DNA of 64,000 bases from Rhizomys pruinosus (Eukaryota > Chordata > Mammalia > Rodentia > Spalacidae). Positions within the stretch are counted from its first letter, which is position 1; every line of letters begins with the position of its first letter. Below the pieces are notes generated by a model. It saw nothing but the letters and a program-made list of their open reading frames with translations. It did no database searches and was not told the DNA's origin. Position numbers and translations under genes: made by a program. The DNA is taken from positions 592,465-656,464 of the forward strand of contig VZQC01005757.1 of assembly GCA_009823505.1 (NCBI GenBank), read 5' to 3'. Positions 11,190 to 23,519 of this stretch are shown here, piece after piece.

Positions 11190-11574
11190 ATGCTGGATAG
11201 CTTTAGTTTCAACTTGACACACCTGGGTTGAGGGAGCCTCAATTGGGGAGTTGGCTCCATTGGACTGGCCTGTGGCCACATCTGTGGGGCGTTGTCTTGA
11301 TTATTGAGTTATGTGAGAGAGCCCAGCACACTGTGGGCAGTGCCAACCCTTGCAGGTTGTTATGTACAGTATAAGAAACCAGACTGGGCATGGACCAGGG
11401 GAGAAAGCCAGTAAGCAGCGTTCTTTCATGGCCTATGCTTCAGGTTCCTGCCCTAGGTTCTTATAGTGGGTTCCCTCAGTGATGAACTGTGACCATGACC
11501 CAGATGTGAGCCAAATAAACCCTTTCCTCCCCAAGTTGGAATTAGTCAGAGTGTTTTGTCACAGCAATTGAAAG

Positions 11575-11578
<4 letters not shown>
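11190..11578 (+). repeat. ~390-bp LTR-like rodent repeat, copy 1
   Basis: Starts atgctggatagctttag...caacttgacacacctggg, passes gcccagcacactgtgggcag and aaaccagactgggcatg, and has an AATAAA near the 3' end (gagccaaataaacccttt). It ends gtcacagcaattgaaagg. It shares this order with copies at 28.9, 29.5, 31.6 and 47.0 kb. Family name not assigned. Confidence 0.8.
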
Positions 11579-11579
<1 letters not shown>

Positions 11580-11637
<58 letters not shown>

Positions 11638-11680
11638 TATATATGTATGCAATGTATGTATATATATATGTATATATATG
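11580..11680. repeat. (CT)n(CA)n plus AT/GT-rich microsatellite
   Basis: CT run 11580-11622, CA run 11623-11637, then ATGT/AT alternation. It is fused to the tail of the preceding repeat. Confidence 0.95.
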
Positions 11681-11799
11681 AAATGGAGTACATTAAATTG
11701 GGTGGGGAGTAGTAAGATGAGGTGCAGATAGAAGAGAAGTTCTAAATATGATAAAATGTACTGTACGAAGTCACAAAATTCAAATAAAAAGAAATTGAT

Positions 11800-12601
11800 A
11801 GAATCCATGCTAATCAAAGATGCTATTATTTATAAACAAAATGATGTTACTAATAAAGATAAATCAAGCTGTTAAAATAAATACGTTCAAAGAACTGAAA
11901 ATGAAAATGCTTTATGGAAGTAGTAGAAGGAATGAAGTCTGCCATCTTGAAGCAGGGAAGGACATGAAGATTTGATGCTGAGTCACAGCAGCAGGAAGAG
12001 GCAGTTACAAAGTAGAGCTTTGGGTCAGAGATCCCCAGATTCATGTCCGTGGTCTTCATTGCTACTTAACAGTGCACTCGCTTTTATAAGCTATTTAAGA
12101 TATACATTTCAGGTTTGTTTTGTAAACTGAGCAAAGTAGGATTAGTGCTAGTTTTTCTTTAGAGATGTTAAAAATTAATGAGAAAGAATATGTAAACTTC
12201 TTAAGATAGTGCCTGCTCACGGCAAGTTACTGAGAAATGTTGTTTTCACTTCCTTACAACAGATATCACTGTAAGTCCCATCAACGTTCTTTCTGAAGGC
12301 TAGTGGATTTAACCTTCCTATGAATGGGAATCTTATGAATTTTCCTCTACAGCTCCCATGTCATGACATGGAAAACTTCATGGAGAGGAAGCCACATTTG
12401 CCTGTTTCTTAGGTTTGGTGAATCTATAGCTATTCTTCTAATAAGCTTTAGGTAATTTCTAAATGGAAATAGTGGAAAAGAAGTGTGTCTTTTAGTCTTG
12501 TGAATTTTTCTGACTGGCAGCTAGGACTCAACAAGATGCTTATAAAACAGTTTATCTTCAAAGATGTCGAAATGATTTCCATAGTTATCTGTAGTGTTAT
12601 A
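11800..12601. other. Single-copy DNA, no feature seen
   Basis: No repeat family or exon recognised. Confidence 0.45.
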
Positions 12602-12615
12602 AAAGTCTCAGAATG

Positions 12616-13350
12616 CCACAAGATTACATCCTCTACAGGTTAGGAGATGTTATAAGCCACAGTAAGACCCTGTCATATTTAACAGGGGGGAAAAATGTAA
12701 CTCATAGATTAACATATCATCCAAACATATGTGTCTATGCCAAAGTAACCTACCATAACTATTAGTGCTGCTTAAATACCTATATATCTAATTGCTTGTG
12801 CTTCATCAGTAGGATCGAAAGGTTACTCCTGGACAAACTGTCAGCCCATGAAAGGAAACAGCCAGAATTGACCAGAGTCCAAGTCAACAGCTCCAGAGAG
12901 AGGGGACTGTTTTACTTCTCATCCACCTGTGCCCCTTTTCTAAGCCTAGGGAACAATCTGCGGAAGAGGGGGCGTGGTAGAATGTAAAGGCTGCGATTGG
13001 GGTGAACGGTGAAACTACAGCGATGTAGTCTGGACACTCATTTGATCAACTTGATTGAACAAACAACCTTTCACCCCCCCCCCACTGGATTGGTGGGGCT
13101 GTGGGGGTTTGGGGCCCACAACAGCCCTGCAGATTGGTTTTGCACGAAGGATGCCTGTACTCATGGATTATCACTTATAGCTAAAAAATGAAAAAAAAAA
13201 AAAAACAGAGAAAGATGCAAGACAGTTATGGCAGAATACATGATCTGGGATGGGGGGGTGGGGGGGAAGGGAAAGGGAAATATGCCTGATCTGAATTGGA
13301 AAATGATGTACGAAATGCACAAAGCATCAATAAAAATTAAATTAAAAAAA
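12616..13350 (+). mobile_element. Young L1 3' end, 5'-truncated, with TSD
   Basis: All 735 bp match, in sense orientation, the 3'UTR of the young L1 family seen at 36-38, 53-55 and 55.4-56.0 kb. It ends with a G-rich tract (13250-13280), gcacaaagcatcaataaaa and an A-rich tail. The flanking duplication is gtctcagaatg plus A residues, at 12601-12615 and 13351-13363. No coding part remains. Confidence 0.92.
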
Positions 13351-13363
13351 AAGTCTCAGAATG

Positions 13364-13835
13364 AGGTCATCATTCCAGGTCTGTTAAGGATAAAGAAAGG
13401 CAGACACTAAGGTGATGAAGACACATTTTAACCAGTTATATCTTCATGTGATAAGGAAGAGGACCCAAGTATGAATTGGACTCAGATTGTGTTTTTTTTT
13501 TTTTTACAGAGGTGAATGTCTGGAGGGTAAATGAAAGGGAAGAGATGAGAACAGGCAGGGCATTCATAGAGTCACTCAGAGAAGAACATTACAGAAGGTG
13601 GGAGTAAGGGATTGGTCTGCATGAAAGCCTTCTCATTTTTCTGCCTGGCCCTATCGATGGTAGACTTCTTCAAAGAGGTTTGGTGGACAGAGGCCTTATT
13701 CTCAGGATTTGGCTAGAACACAGGCTAAATCCTTTTAGTATCCCTAGTTTTCTAAACAGCTACTTTAATAGTGTGGGGGTCAAGGCATCCTAGGATGCAG
13801 CCTTGAGCTGCTGGAAATTACATTGTTGTTTGTGC
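13364..13835. other. Single-copy DNA with a poly-T run
   Basis: T run at 13491-13505; nothing else recognised. Confidence 0.45.
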
Positions 13836-13912
13836 TTCAGTGCTGGGATGGAACCCATGGCCTTGAGCATGCTAGGCAAGTGCATTGCCTCCAAGTTATA
13901 TCTGCAGCCCTG
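13836..13912 (-). repeat. ID-like SINE fragment
   Basis: agtgctgggatggaaccc...gagcatgctaggcaagtgc...tgcagccc is the reverse complement of the ID/tRNA-Ala-derived head. Confidence 0.7.
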
Positions 13913-14639
13913 TCCAAGTCTTTATTGGCTATGGTTGAAGCCTACTGAAGAAGGAAGCCCAGGGGGCTTAGTTAGTTTGCTCAAGCAGAGAATCTTTGTC
14001 AGATCACAGTTCTTTGAAGGTTATGGGCTGTGTTCCTTTGCTGATTCAGTGCCGCATTGATTGGGAAAAGAGACCTGGAGAAAAAAGGCATTCTTTCACA
14101 GGAGAAAAGAAATCAAAAGCAGGTGATTTCTTCAGTTTCTGAGCTTTATCTAGTGTAACAGAAAATTCATCAACTTGATCCTTTTTCATAAGTCTATTAA
14201 AAACTGAATACAGTGCTTCTAGACACTTTACATTTGTAATGGCTTATTCGAATTCAAAGAGGACTTGATGATTTTCTAGACCACTGTCTCCACATTAGAG
14301 ATGATGGAGTTGAAATTTGGTAGACGTGACAGGATATGTCTCAGTTGATCAGGCAGTGAGAAGAGACCATGCAGCTAGATTCAAGGCTTCTCACCTTCTA
14401 AAGGCAAGAATTACACTTCTAGCCCTCCACAGCCCTGTAACACAGCATAAAGCTTTTATTTCCTCACCTACGTAGAGAATTTGGAGACTTTAATTACTTC
14501 TGCTATTTCTACAGTGTTTTTTTTCTTGCAAAAAATAGATTTTGTTTTCAAAAATATAGCCTCAAATCCCAAGCCATTTAGACTAAGATCCTTTCACACA
14601 AGTTAAATTTCTTTTTTTCTTCAAACCACTAGTTTTGTT
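13913..14639. other. Single-copy DNA, possible MIR trace
   Basis: 14255-14400 has a faint MIR-like order (ccacattagagatgatggagttg ... caggcagtgag). Otherwise nothing recognised. Confidence 0.35.
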
Positions 14640-15243
14640 AAAGATATTTTAAATTTATTATTTCAAAATTTCATACATATACATATTTATTGCATATCCT
14701 GGTCATAGTCCCCACTTTATCTTCTTTGATTCCCTCCTCCCCCTGCCAAATCTCTTCTTTCCAAAAAGTCCTCCTACACAACAAATCTCTCTTTCTCCAC
14801 CACACTGCATTTCATTGGGCTGCTTCCATGAACATGTAAGGAGGGTCACTTACTTGAGCAAGAGAAGCTTACTACCAAGAAACGTGACACATCTTTCCCC
14901 ACCAAACTATCACTTCTCATGCTCTCTGAGGCCTCATGAACCCCTCTGTCATCTATGGGCCGAGTGTTGTGCAGGTTTTGTACAAATAACACTGGTGTTG
15001 TGAGTTCATTGGTCCAATGGCCATGTAAAGAAAACTGTTTCAGGGTTGGAGAGATGGCTCAGTGGTTTAAGAGCACCGACTGCTCTTGCAGAGGACCCAG
15101 GTTTGATTCCCAGCACCCACATGGCAGCTAAGAACCATCTTTAACTCCAGTTCCTGAGGAATCTGACGCCCTCTTCTGACCTCCCCGGCATTGCACAACA
15201 CGGGTGCACCAACCTACATGCAGACAGTACACTCATACACATA

Positions 15244-15280
<37 letters not shown>

Positions 15281-16120
15281 TTAAATAATAATAATAATAA
15301 AAAAATAAAAAAAAACTGTTTCATAGCATTTCTTCCCATCCTCTAGACTGCATTCCTTCTTCCTTGAGCAATGGGTTCCTCCAAAGCTGCTATAAATGTT
15401 CTGTTTAGGTTTGAATACTCAATGTTCATTGATTCTGAGCACTTTGACAAGTTATCAAGCTCTGCATTAACTGTCACCGACTGTAAATAGAAGGTTCTCT
15501 GACCAAGACTGAGCATAGTACTTATGTATGGGTATATGAATAAAAATTCAGAAGGCAGTTTGGCACCATGTCTGTTTAGCAAACCAATAGTAATAGAATC
15601 TACCCATCTTCAGGACCTATGGCCTTCCCAGCCATGGGGTTTTGTTGGAGAGGCCTCAGAAACGATTAGAAAATGATTGGCTACACCCACAGCAGTCATG
15701 TCACTAGTCTATCAGTGGGTACATCTTATCTGACAGGTTGGTATGTACCTCAAGGTTCATAACTGAGTAAGACGGTTCATAACTTTTATCTGCCAACTGC
15801 CTGGATAGGACCTTTGGGCACTATGAAAGCTAGTCAGCTAGAAGAGGAAGCTTCCAGGTTAGTTCTACCTTGATTTCTCTGTATCTTGCAATCAGAGTGC
15901 ATGGTGGCTTCGGCAATTGGTTTTACTGCATAATTTTGGTGGACAAACAAGAGCAATGGCAATTGCTTGTATTATTCTGGGGTCTTTGGGTCCCCAACCC
16001 AACAACAACTCAGAGGCAGGTAGTCTGCACCTAGCCCTGGGATTTTTGGTTATTAGGCTATGGTTTGTGGAACCAGAATTATCCATCAACACAAAGTATT
16101 CCCTCTTCAAACTCTGGGGT
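14640..16120 (-). mobile_element. Old Lx-like L1 3'UTR, split by a B2
   Basis: Reverse-complement rodent L1 3'UTR. It has a T-rich 3' end with pyrimidine-rich tract (14700-14800), the cttgagcaagagaagcttac region and ttgtgagttcattggtccaatgg. It then resumes after the B2 at 15324 through gatttctctgtatcttgcaatc and ctggggtctttgggtcccc. No ORF2 part is present. Confidence 0.7.
15043..15311 (+). repeat. B2 SINE with (AAT)n tail and TSD
   Basis: ggttggagagatggctcag head, full body, and a tail expanded as AAT repeats (15244-15305). The target duplication aaaactgtttca is at 15031-15042 and 15312-15323, so it inserted into the older L1 3'UTR. Confidence 0.95.
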
Positions 16121-16330
16121 TTTTAAATTGTATTTTAATTAGCTTACAAAATAGTAGGCTTTTCATAGCAGAATGTTTTCATGCATCCTTAGTTTAGTTA
16201 AATCTCTGTCTATCCCTTCTGTCATCTAGGATGTCCCTGTTCTAACCCAATATTCACCCTCACTCCACTTTCATGTGACATGCAAAACATTACTTTCTTA
16301 ACATTCTTAAATTTTCCTAAAGAACAGTTT
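16115..16330 (-). repeat. Old L1 3'-end fragment
   Basis: ttttaaattgtattttaattagc...gtaggcttttcatagcagaatg followed by a C-rich stretch, the reverse of an L1 terminal 3'UTR. Confidence 0.5.
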
Positions 16331-17944
16331 AAGTTCTAACATTTTGTCTAATGGTACTGGGGAAGGATTGCTTATAAACCTCTGCCACATTGGATTTGAA
16401 GGATGCCTACATTTACTTTTTGCATATCAAATACTCTAAGTTGAAAAAAAAATTCTCTTAATGAACTGTTCTCTGCTTGATTTCTTTGGTGCTGCTAGAT
16501 TTTATTCCCTGAGGAAAGTTCACTCAGCTGGAGTCTGGCCATGCATAAACTTACTGAACAAAGACTTCCTTATCACCCTAAAAGAAATTTTATATTCAAG
16601 TCATAGATATGAAGACAGTAAAACAAATGCATGATATACCTCTATGACATAATTGGGGAATTAATGTCATTTCTGGGAATACAATAATCACCCTTTTATT
16701 TTTACATGTTAAGTATAATTTAGAGGAAAATTTCATCCACTTTAATTGATTATTGTAATGGTCATTGGAAACTTATAGCCTTGTAGTGATGGCCTTCTAA
16801 GAACATTAATGAGTACTGTGTTTTGTTTGTTGATTTTGTTTGTTTTACTAAGCAAGTATAACTAATGATTGTATTTGGTTAAATCTTCTTTTCCACTTAA
16901 TTTCTTTCTTAATTGTTAGTTTATTCAGTCCATTTTATCAATAATGTCCTTCTTTGTCAATATTAAAACAACGATGTTTGGAGGAGGCTCATTTTCTGTT
17001 GCTGCTTAAGTGACTGCGCTGTCTCGGAAGTATCATAGGAGGTTTGGTATTATTTGAAAGTTCTATCTCTAGGTTTAGCTTTTTCCATTTTGTAAACCTA
17101 AAAGGCCTACAATAAATGTCTATCTTGTTATGTGCCCCAAATAAATACTGCACATTAAAATTTTTCTTTACTTTTTAAATTACTCTTTTTCTTCGCGAGC
17201 TTCCCATTTCCTGTAATGATACCATTATTCTCCCAAACACAGAACTGCAACATTGAAGTCATTATTCCTTCCTTCACTATGGTAATGTGATTAAATCTGC
17301 AGACTTTAGGAAGATTCTATGGTTTGAATCATGACTCTGCCAATTATCAACGTGAAGAAAATGAACGATATAACAAAAATCGGAGTGAGGATATGGTACT
17401 GTGGCTATGTGGGGACCTTATTTGTCATTCTAAACCAGGAATACCTGAAACACAATGACAATGTATTATTAATATTCATTAATCTTATAGTATGTGCATC
17501 AAATAATGTTGTGCTCACAGTGAAAGCTCAGCAATATTTGAAACAATGAGTTAATAAATAAAAAGCATTCATAGATGAAAAACAGGATCTAAAATTAGAA
17601 ATGGAAAACAAATTTGGCATTTTTTTTTGTCAGTTGGATTGCCTGTCCAGGTTACCCAGAACATTACATTAAATGAACTTTTAGTTTGAGAATTCATTCT
17701 GAAGTTTTACTCATATTTCGATGAAACAGCTAATATGAAACATTTCCAAATTTTTTCATTGCTAAATTCAACTTTGTAAACTGGCATTACCAAAGGAAAC
17801 AAAATTATTAAAAGGAATTTGGCTGCTCAAAGAAGATATTTACTTTCATTCACAATAATTATGAACATTTAAGCACAGAATTTGACATAATCAAGATTAT
17901 ACTTTAATATAAAATTATATTAAAAATAAAATTCGTACTTATTT
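16331..17944. other. AT-rich single-copy DNA
   Basis: No SINE, L1 or exon recognised. The 72-codon frame at 17331-17549 lacks any family resemblance. Confidence 0.45.
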
Positions 17945-18082
17945 ATTTTCCTCTTTTTGAGACAGGGTCTCTCTGTAGCCCCAGCTGGCCTTGAACTCCC
18001 TATGCAGCCCAGGCTGGCCTCAATCTCTTTGCCTCTGCTTCTTAAGTACTGGGATTAAAGGCACATGCCATCACACCCAGTT
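17945..18082 (-). repeat. B1 SINE
   Basis: Reverse-complement B1: tttttgagacagggtctctc, ggccttgaactccctatg, caggctggcctcaatctc, ctgggattaaaggcacatgcc. Confidence 0.93.
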
Positions 18083-18184
18083 AAAAGTTATTTTGAACAT
18101 AGGAAAACATCTGAATACCTTAGAGAACAAAACTCTTTCCTAAATAAATGAACAATAAATGATATTCATATGTTCAGAGACTTT

Positions 18185-19560
18185 TAAAATTTATTTATTG
18201 TTTTTAAATAATTTTATTCAGTTTTTGTGTATTTCAAACAGAACATCTCAGTCAGTCTTAAACATCATTGTACCCCTTCCTCACTGGCAGCCTCCTATAG
18301 CCTCTTCTCCCCTCCCCCTGAATTTATACATCCTATGATTTGTGCTAAGGGCTATTGTGTCAAGTTAGTGTCCCCCAGGTGTTTCTCATTGCAAATTCAT
18401 CCACTGGGCTTTAGTCAGTCTGTCTAGATTCCTTCTCTTTAAGAAGGTCAGCTCTTCCTCACCCAGCAGTAACCTTCTACCAGTAATTCTTTGACTAAGA
18501 TTGGGGATTGTTGCTCATTTCCACAGTGCTGTGCTCAGGTTTTGTCTGACTGAGTTTGGATAGGTCTCGTGCATATTGCCACCATTGATGTGGGATCCTG
18601 TGAGCAAGGTCTCAGGAGCTTGCAGGACATTATTTCCATATACTCATGCACTACTCCCTGGCTCCTATACAATCTTTTCATTCTCTCTTCCACAATGGTC
18701 CCTGATTCCTGAGTGGGTGAACTTAAATCCAGGAATCCTGTCTAAGGATCCACATTCTGTAGACTCTTCTAACTCTTTACACTTTGGACATTTGTGACGT
18801 TTTGTGTTCCTGGCTCTCCGTTGCATGACAGAGCTTCTATGAGAACTGAGAGATTCATTAGTGTCCTCCTTACCCCTTGTTCTATGTTCTATGAGCCTTA
18901 GGTGTAGAGGTTGCAATGTAGAGGTACCACTTAGGCTTGGGCAATTCTCAGACAATGATTGCATGTGGCTAGTTGTGGTACTCTGTAATAGTCTTAGTCT
19001 GGTGCAAAAGAAGCTTCTTTGATGGGTGGTGACTGGGAAAGTTGTCTGTAAATGTAAGGAACATATTTTGCACTTAGTAATACATTACATTTGTCTAGAG
19101 ACTGACAGTCTTTGGGTTTTCTTTAAGATCTGTGGTCTCTTCAGCAATGTATATTTTTCTATGTTTACAGAACCACACATGAATTTCCTTTCATTGTGAG
19201 TCAGCTTTCAGTCCAATTAGATAGCTGTTGATTAACCCAAGAAAGAAGTGCTACCACTACACCAATGTCATTTGCTGTGCTGGTCTTAATGTGGTTATTT
19301 GGCATAGAAGCTCGGGTTGGACCATCAGTTGATGTTCTTTCTCCCTTAGCATCTCCAAAGCTATGAGAGCTAGCCTTCAGGAGATGTGGGTTCCAGGTCA
19401 GTTCCAGCTCCATCCATTGCTCCAGATCCTGTGTCCAGAATATGTCTTATCTTTAAGAATATGGTCTTACCTTCCAGTTCTGGGAGGTAATGGTAGCCTG
19501 TGTAATTTGGTTAGTCTCTTGGACTTCCCTGGCCAACGATTCCAAGGAAATATAAAATTA
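18185..19560 (-). mobile_element. Old Lx-like L1 3'UTR
   Basis: Begins with a T-rich tail and C-rich tract (18290-18320), then reverse 3'UTR sequence. Landmarks are gtgcaaaagaagcttctttg (18992-19020) and later ggtaatggtagcctgtg. No ORF2 coding end is visible, so it is 5'-truncated within the 3'UTR. Confidence 0.65.
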
Positions 19561-19582
19561 AAGGGAAAAAATGTAAACTCCT

Positions 19583-19915
19583 AAACATATATCAGAGTTA
19601 ACATACAGTTTATTGCTGGAGGACATAATTCTGGCACATTAATGATGTTTATATAGGCATATTTCAGAGCAATACAATTGGGAGGGAACCATAACAACAT
19701 AAGGACTGGGTCAAAGAATGGACTGATATAGTTAAATTTTGCCCCAAACAATAAACCTTTGTAGAGGAAAACTTTAAAAAGACTGAGAGAAAGATACAGG
19801 ACATGTATGGTAGAATGCATGAACTGGGGTGGGGTGGGGGGGAAGGGAAAGAGGAATATGTCTAAATTGAAAAAATGATGTATGAAATACACAAAATGTC
19901 AATAAAAGTATTATT
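19583..19915 (+). repeat. L1 3' end, type with gttaacatacagtttatt box
   Basis: Sense 3'UTR terminus: gttaacatacagtttattgc, accataacaacataagg, gagagaaagatacaggacatg, G-rich tract, cacaaaatgtcaataaaag. The same module is at 34.6, 46.0, 52.1 and 62.9 kb. Confidence 0.8.
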
Positions 19916-19954
19916 ATTGTTTTTGAATAATAAAAATACATTTATAATTAAAAA

Positions 19955-20093
19955 TAGTAATTAGGGCCTGTAGGCATGGCCATTTGTAACTCCAATTCCA
20001 GGAATCCAAATCCCCCTTTTGGCCTCCACAGGCAACAGGCAAATGTGGGATATGTACATGCAAGCACACACATACATGCATAAAATAAAAATT
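19955..20093 (+). repeat. B2-derived 3' fragment
   Basis: Retains ccaattccaggaatcc, ggcctccacaggcaacag, gcacacacatacatgcataa and an A-rich end. It lacks the tRNA head. Confidence 0.6.
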
Positions 20094-20109
20094 GAAGGTG
20101 TTAAGAATA

Positions 20110-21040
20110 AGTATTTTTGGATATTAGCTATTCTGATTGTGGTATGACAAAATTTTGATGCACTTCATATTTCCTTGATGACTAAAAATTTTGAATATTT
20201 AAAAATATTTTTCAGCCATTTTTGGTTCATCATATGAGGAACTCTCTGTCTACTTCCTGCCTCAATTTATAATTTGTTCTCTGTATTTTTTGATGTTTAC
20301 TACTTTTAGTTCTATGTATATCTTAGAGGCTAACGCTGTGTCAGATGTACACATGGTAAAAATGTTTTTCCATTCTCCAGGTGGTCTCTTGATTCAAATG
20401 ATGGTCTCTTTTGCTGAAAAGATTAATATTTTCATGAGGTCTCATTCTTCAGTTGTTGCTCTAAATGTCTTGCTACAAAGGTCTTGTTCCAAACACCCTC
20501 TCCTGTGCCTGCAATTTCCACTATATTCTCCATTTTCCCTACTATCAGATTCAAGGTATCTGATCTTATGCTGTAATTCTTGGCCCATTTGGTATTAAGA
20601 TTTTTACAAGGTGAGAGACAGGGATCCGGCTTCATTATTCAGCATATAGCTATTAAGTCTGACCAGCATCATTGAATAAACCTGCTGTTTTTTCCAAATG
20701 TGTGTTTTTGTACATTTGTCAGAACCCAGGAAATGCGTGGATTTAAATCTGGGTCCTTTATTTTATTCCATGAATAAATGTGTCTGTTTTATGTCATGCC
20801 ATGTGTTTTTTTATCACAATAAATTTATTTTATTTTTTATAATGGTAAAAACATATAACATGACATGTATCCTATAGAAAATTCTACGAGTTTGCTAATG
20901 TATACTATATCATATCGTTCACTATAAGTATATTACAAAGCACATATAAAGACCTAGTTCATCATGTGAAACTTTATCTTTTAAACTATATATTAGAATT
21001 TTCCATAGAAATGAAGAGAAAATGTCCACAGTTCAATTTA
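20110..21040 (-). mobile_element. Old L1 ORF2 fragment plus ancient L1 3' end
   Basis: 20280-20640 is reverse ORF2 coding sequence (taacgctgtgtcagatgt, ggtctcttttgctgaaaag, ttggcccatttggtattaag), with many stops. 20815-21010 looks like an older mammalian L1 3' end in reverse (ataatggtaaaaacatataaca). It is a relic with no coding capacity. Confidence 0.6.
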
Positions 21041-21057
21041 TCTTTGTATATATTTAT

Positions 21058-21280
21058 ATTTTTAAAATTTTATTATTTATTTATGTATGTATATGAATGT
21101 ACTGTCTGCATGTAGGTTTCTGCACCCATGTCATGCAATGCCACAGAGGTCAGAAGAGGGCGTCAGATTCCCCTGGAATTAAAGATGGTTCTCAGCCATC
21201 ATGTGGGTGCTGGGGATTGAACCTGGGTCCTCTGCAAGAGGTTGGCGCTCTTAACCACTAGGCCATCTCTCCAGTCCCAT
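21058..21280 (-). repeat. B2 SINE with imperfect TSD
   Basis: Reverse B2 from an AT-rich tail to ccatctctccagtccc. The flanking duplication is atctttgtatatattta (21041-21057) versus atctttgaatatattta after 21280, one mismatch. Confidence 0.93.
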
Positions 21281-21604
21281 ATCTTTGAATATATTTAATA
21301 TAGTAGATTGGGTCAGGCAATTTTGCAGGTTAGGCCTCAAAATATATAGAGAGCAAGCTGGAGACCCTGGGGAGATGAAGCATGGCTCCTATCTGAGTTT
21401 AAGGCCCAAGAACTCTAACCATTCATATCTTGTTATAGACATTTGAAAATCAAAAGTAAGGGAGCATTTCATTACATTAACGTTGCATAATATTGGCCAA
21501 TAATTAATGGAGAATCATTTTAATAAATGTGCTTTTGCTTACTAGTATATAAAATGAATATATAATGCCAGAAATATATCAGTATTTAGTCAACATAGCT
21601 GTAG

Positions 21605-21955
21605 TAATTAATATTGATTGTCAATTGGACAGGATCTAGGATCGCCCAGAAGGTAAGCTTCTGGGTGTGCTTCTGAGGTGTGCTTACCTAGTTTAGGTTA
21701 CCTCTGGGTATGTCTGTGAGGGATTATTGAGATTAGAGTAGCTGAGAAAATCTGCCCTGAATGTGGGCAGCACCGTTCCACAGACTGGGGTTCTAGACTG
21801 AATGCAGAGAAGAGCTGAGCATTGGCGTTCATTACTCTGCTTCCTGGCTATGGACATAAGGGGACCAGTGGCCCCCAGCTCCTGCTGCCATTGCCACATG
21901 ATGTCCTTTCCCTCAAATAGTGAGCCAAAATAAACCTATTCTCTCTTTTCTTTCT
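21605..21955 (+). repeat. Old LTR-like mammalian repeat
   Basis: Layout: gattgtcaattggacaggatc, ctctgggtatgtctgtgagg, gaatgtgggcagcaccg, gagccaaaataaacctattctc. A related copy lies at 49.23 kb. It ends in a CTTT/TTTA run. Family uncertain. Confidence 0.5.
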
Positions 21956-22215
21956 TTCTTATTTATTTATTTATTTATTTTTGTAAATTCTTTAATGCTT
22001 TTATTGATGCTTTGTGCATGATTTCATTCGAAGAAGATGAAAACAATGGTGTTCTTTCTGCTCACAGGTGCTCCTGTTGATTTCAAGGCTGATGAGCCAT
22101 CTAGACTCTTTGTGGTTCTTGCTCCTGTGTAGGGCAGCTGCAGCAGCTGCCCCCTGAGATAGTGTCACAAGAGGATCTTTGCTGCAGTTGTTGCTTTTGG
22201 AAGCAACGTTGGTCT
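21956..22215 (-). pseudogene. Possible retrocopy fragment, parent unknown
   Basis: Read on the minus strand, a ~190-bp sequence ends with gcacaaagcatcaataaaag and an (AAAT)n tail, so it looks like the polyadenylated 3' end of a transcript inserted by L1. The last ~19 bases equal the young L1 3' terminus, but the body (containing gcagctgctgcagctgccct) is not L1 that I recognise. No parent gene recognised and no matching TSD found. Confidence 0.35.
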
Positions 22216-23285
22216 TGGGAATTATATCTCTTACTCAACTAACCAAATAGCAGTTTGGAATATTAGTTGGAAGAATCTAAAAATGCTGATTTGAAGTCTA
22301 GTGTCCTTGGGTTTCTGTAGCTGACTGATAGATATAGGGCTGTATTTTCTTTAGTTCATTGTCTAATCATCTTTATATCTGAAATGAATTTGCAAAATGA
22401 ATTTATAATGAAAGGGAAGTTAGACTTGAGACAAATGAAAAATATAACGGGAACAGACAACTTCACATAGAAACTCAACTAGCTTTAATCTTTTTATTAA
22501 TTCATATTGGGCTGTCCTCATGGACTTGAATTTGTTATGGACTTTAATTTGTCATTTATGACAAATATTTTTCACCATGGCCTTATTATTTCATTTCTTA
22601 GTTAAACAGTGTATCTGGAAAGTATCAAGTACTATAAATTGTTGTTCTTGTATTTGTACTCTATTGAGTGTTTAGGTTGCATTATTTGCACTCTGGACAA
22701 ATGTTCTTTTGTCTCAAAGCATTCCAATAGTGAAAATATCCACTCCATTTAATTTTCATTTAGATTAAGGGACACTGTGTTGATTAAGGGACACTGTTGA
22801 TTTTCACATTTTTTTTTCCTTTATACTGCTGGGAATCTTAGGCCTTTCTCACGCTAGACAAGTGCTCAATTGTGAGTCAAATGTCAGCTTGCTTCTCCAA
22901 AATTTTCTCCACATATCCATTCAACTATGAAGGAATACAAAGTCTAGTTTTGAAGTTACATAGTACAAATCAATTCCTTTGAAATGTGAATACTTACTGC
23001 ATTTCATGTACATTTTCAAAAAAATATTAGCAGGGCTTCCTTTAAGAAGCCATATGATTACATTGAAAGTCTTTGTATATGTGGAGAATTTGGAAAGGGA
23101 GTAGGTGGCAAACTCACTTTATAGGAACAGTAATAAATTTCACATTATCATTGAAACTTATAGTATAGTTTTGTCGGTAAACAATATTAAAATTTTATAC
23201 TACATGTAAAGAGTTTTGAGTTTATATTCTAAGATCTACTTATCTATTTTTAGTTTGAGAATTATGTTATTAAAGTACTTTCTTT
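22216..23285. other. Single-copy DNA with an ID-like trace
   Basis: 22822-22885 (tgctgggaatcttaggcc...ctagacaagtgctcaattg) may be an eroded minus-strand ID head. The rest shows nothing. Confidence 0.4.
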
Positions 23286-23519
23286 CCTTTCTTTTTAAAT
23301 CGTTTATCTATTATTTTCATTTTATTTAGTGTGTATGAGTGTACTGCCTACATGTCTGTATTTGTACCTATGTCCTGCAACCTCAGAAGAGGTTGGTGGA
23401 TCCCCTAGAATTGTAGTTATGGAAGGTTGTTACCCACCATGCGTATGCTGGAAATCAAGCCAGGATCCTCTGCAAGAGTCACCAGTGCTCTTAACCACTG
23501 AGTCATTTCTCCAGGCCCC
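23286..23519 (-). repeat. B2 SINE (old)
   Basis: Reverse B2: gtatgagtgtactgcctac, ctcagaagaggttggtgg, ending gagtcatttctccaggcccc. Diverged. Confidence 0.88.

Larger units (their letters stand above)
10060..11795. mobile_element. Old (Lx-like) L1 with inverted 5' part
   Basis: 10060-10335 is the reverse complement of the ORF2 C-terminal coding end (tattccattgtgtatatgta; cagttgatggacaacgaagttg). From about 10380 the sequence is plus-strand rodent L1 3'UTR, running to a G-rich stretch and ...attcaaataaaaag at 11790. Inverted ORF2 end followed by sense 3'UTR is the twin-priming layout. An LTR-like repeat (11190-11578) and a CT/CA microsatellite interrupt the 3'UTR. Confidence 0.65.
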
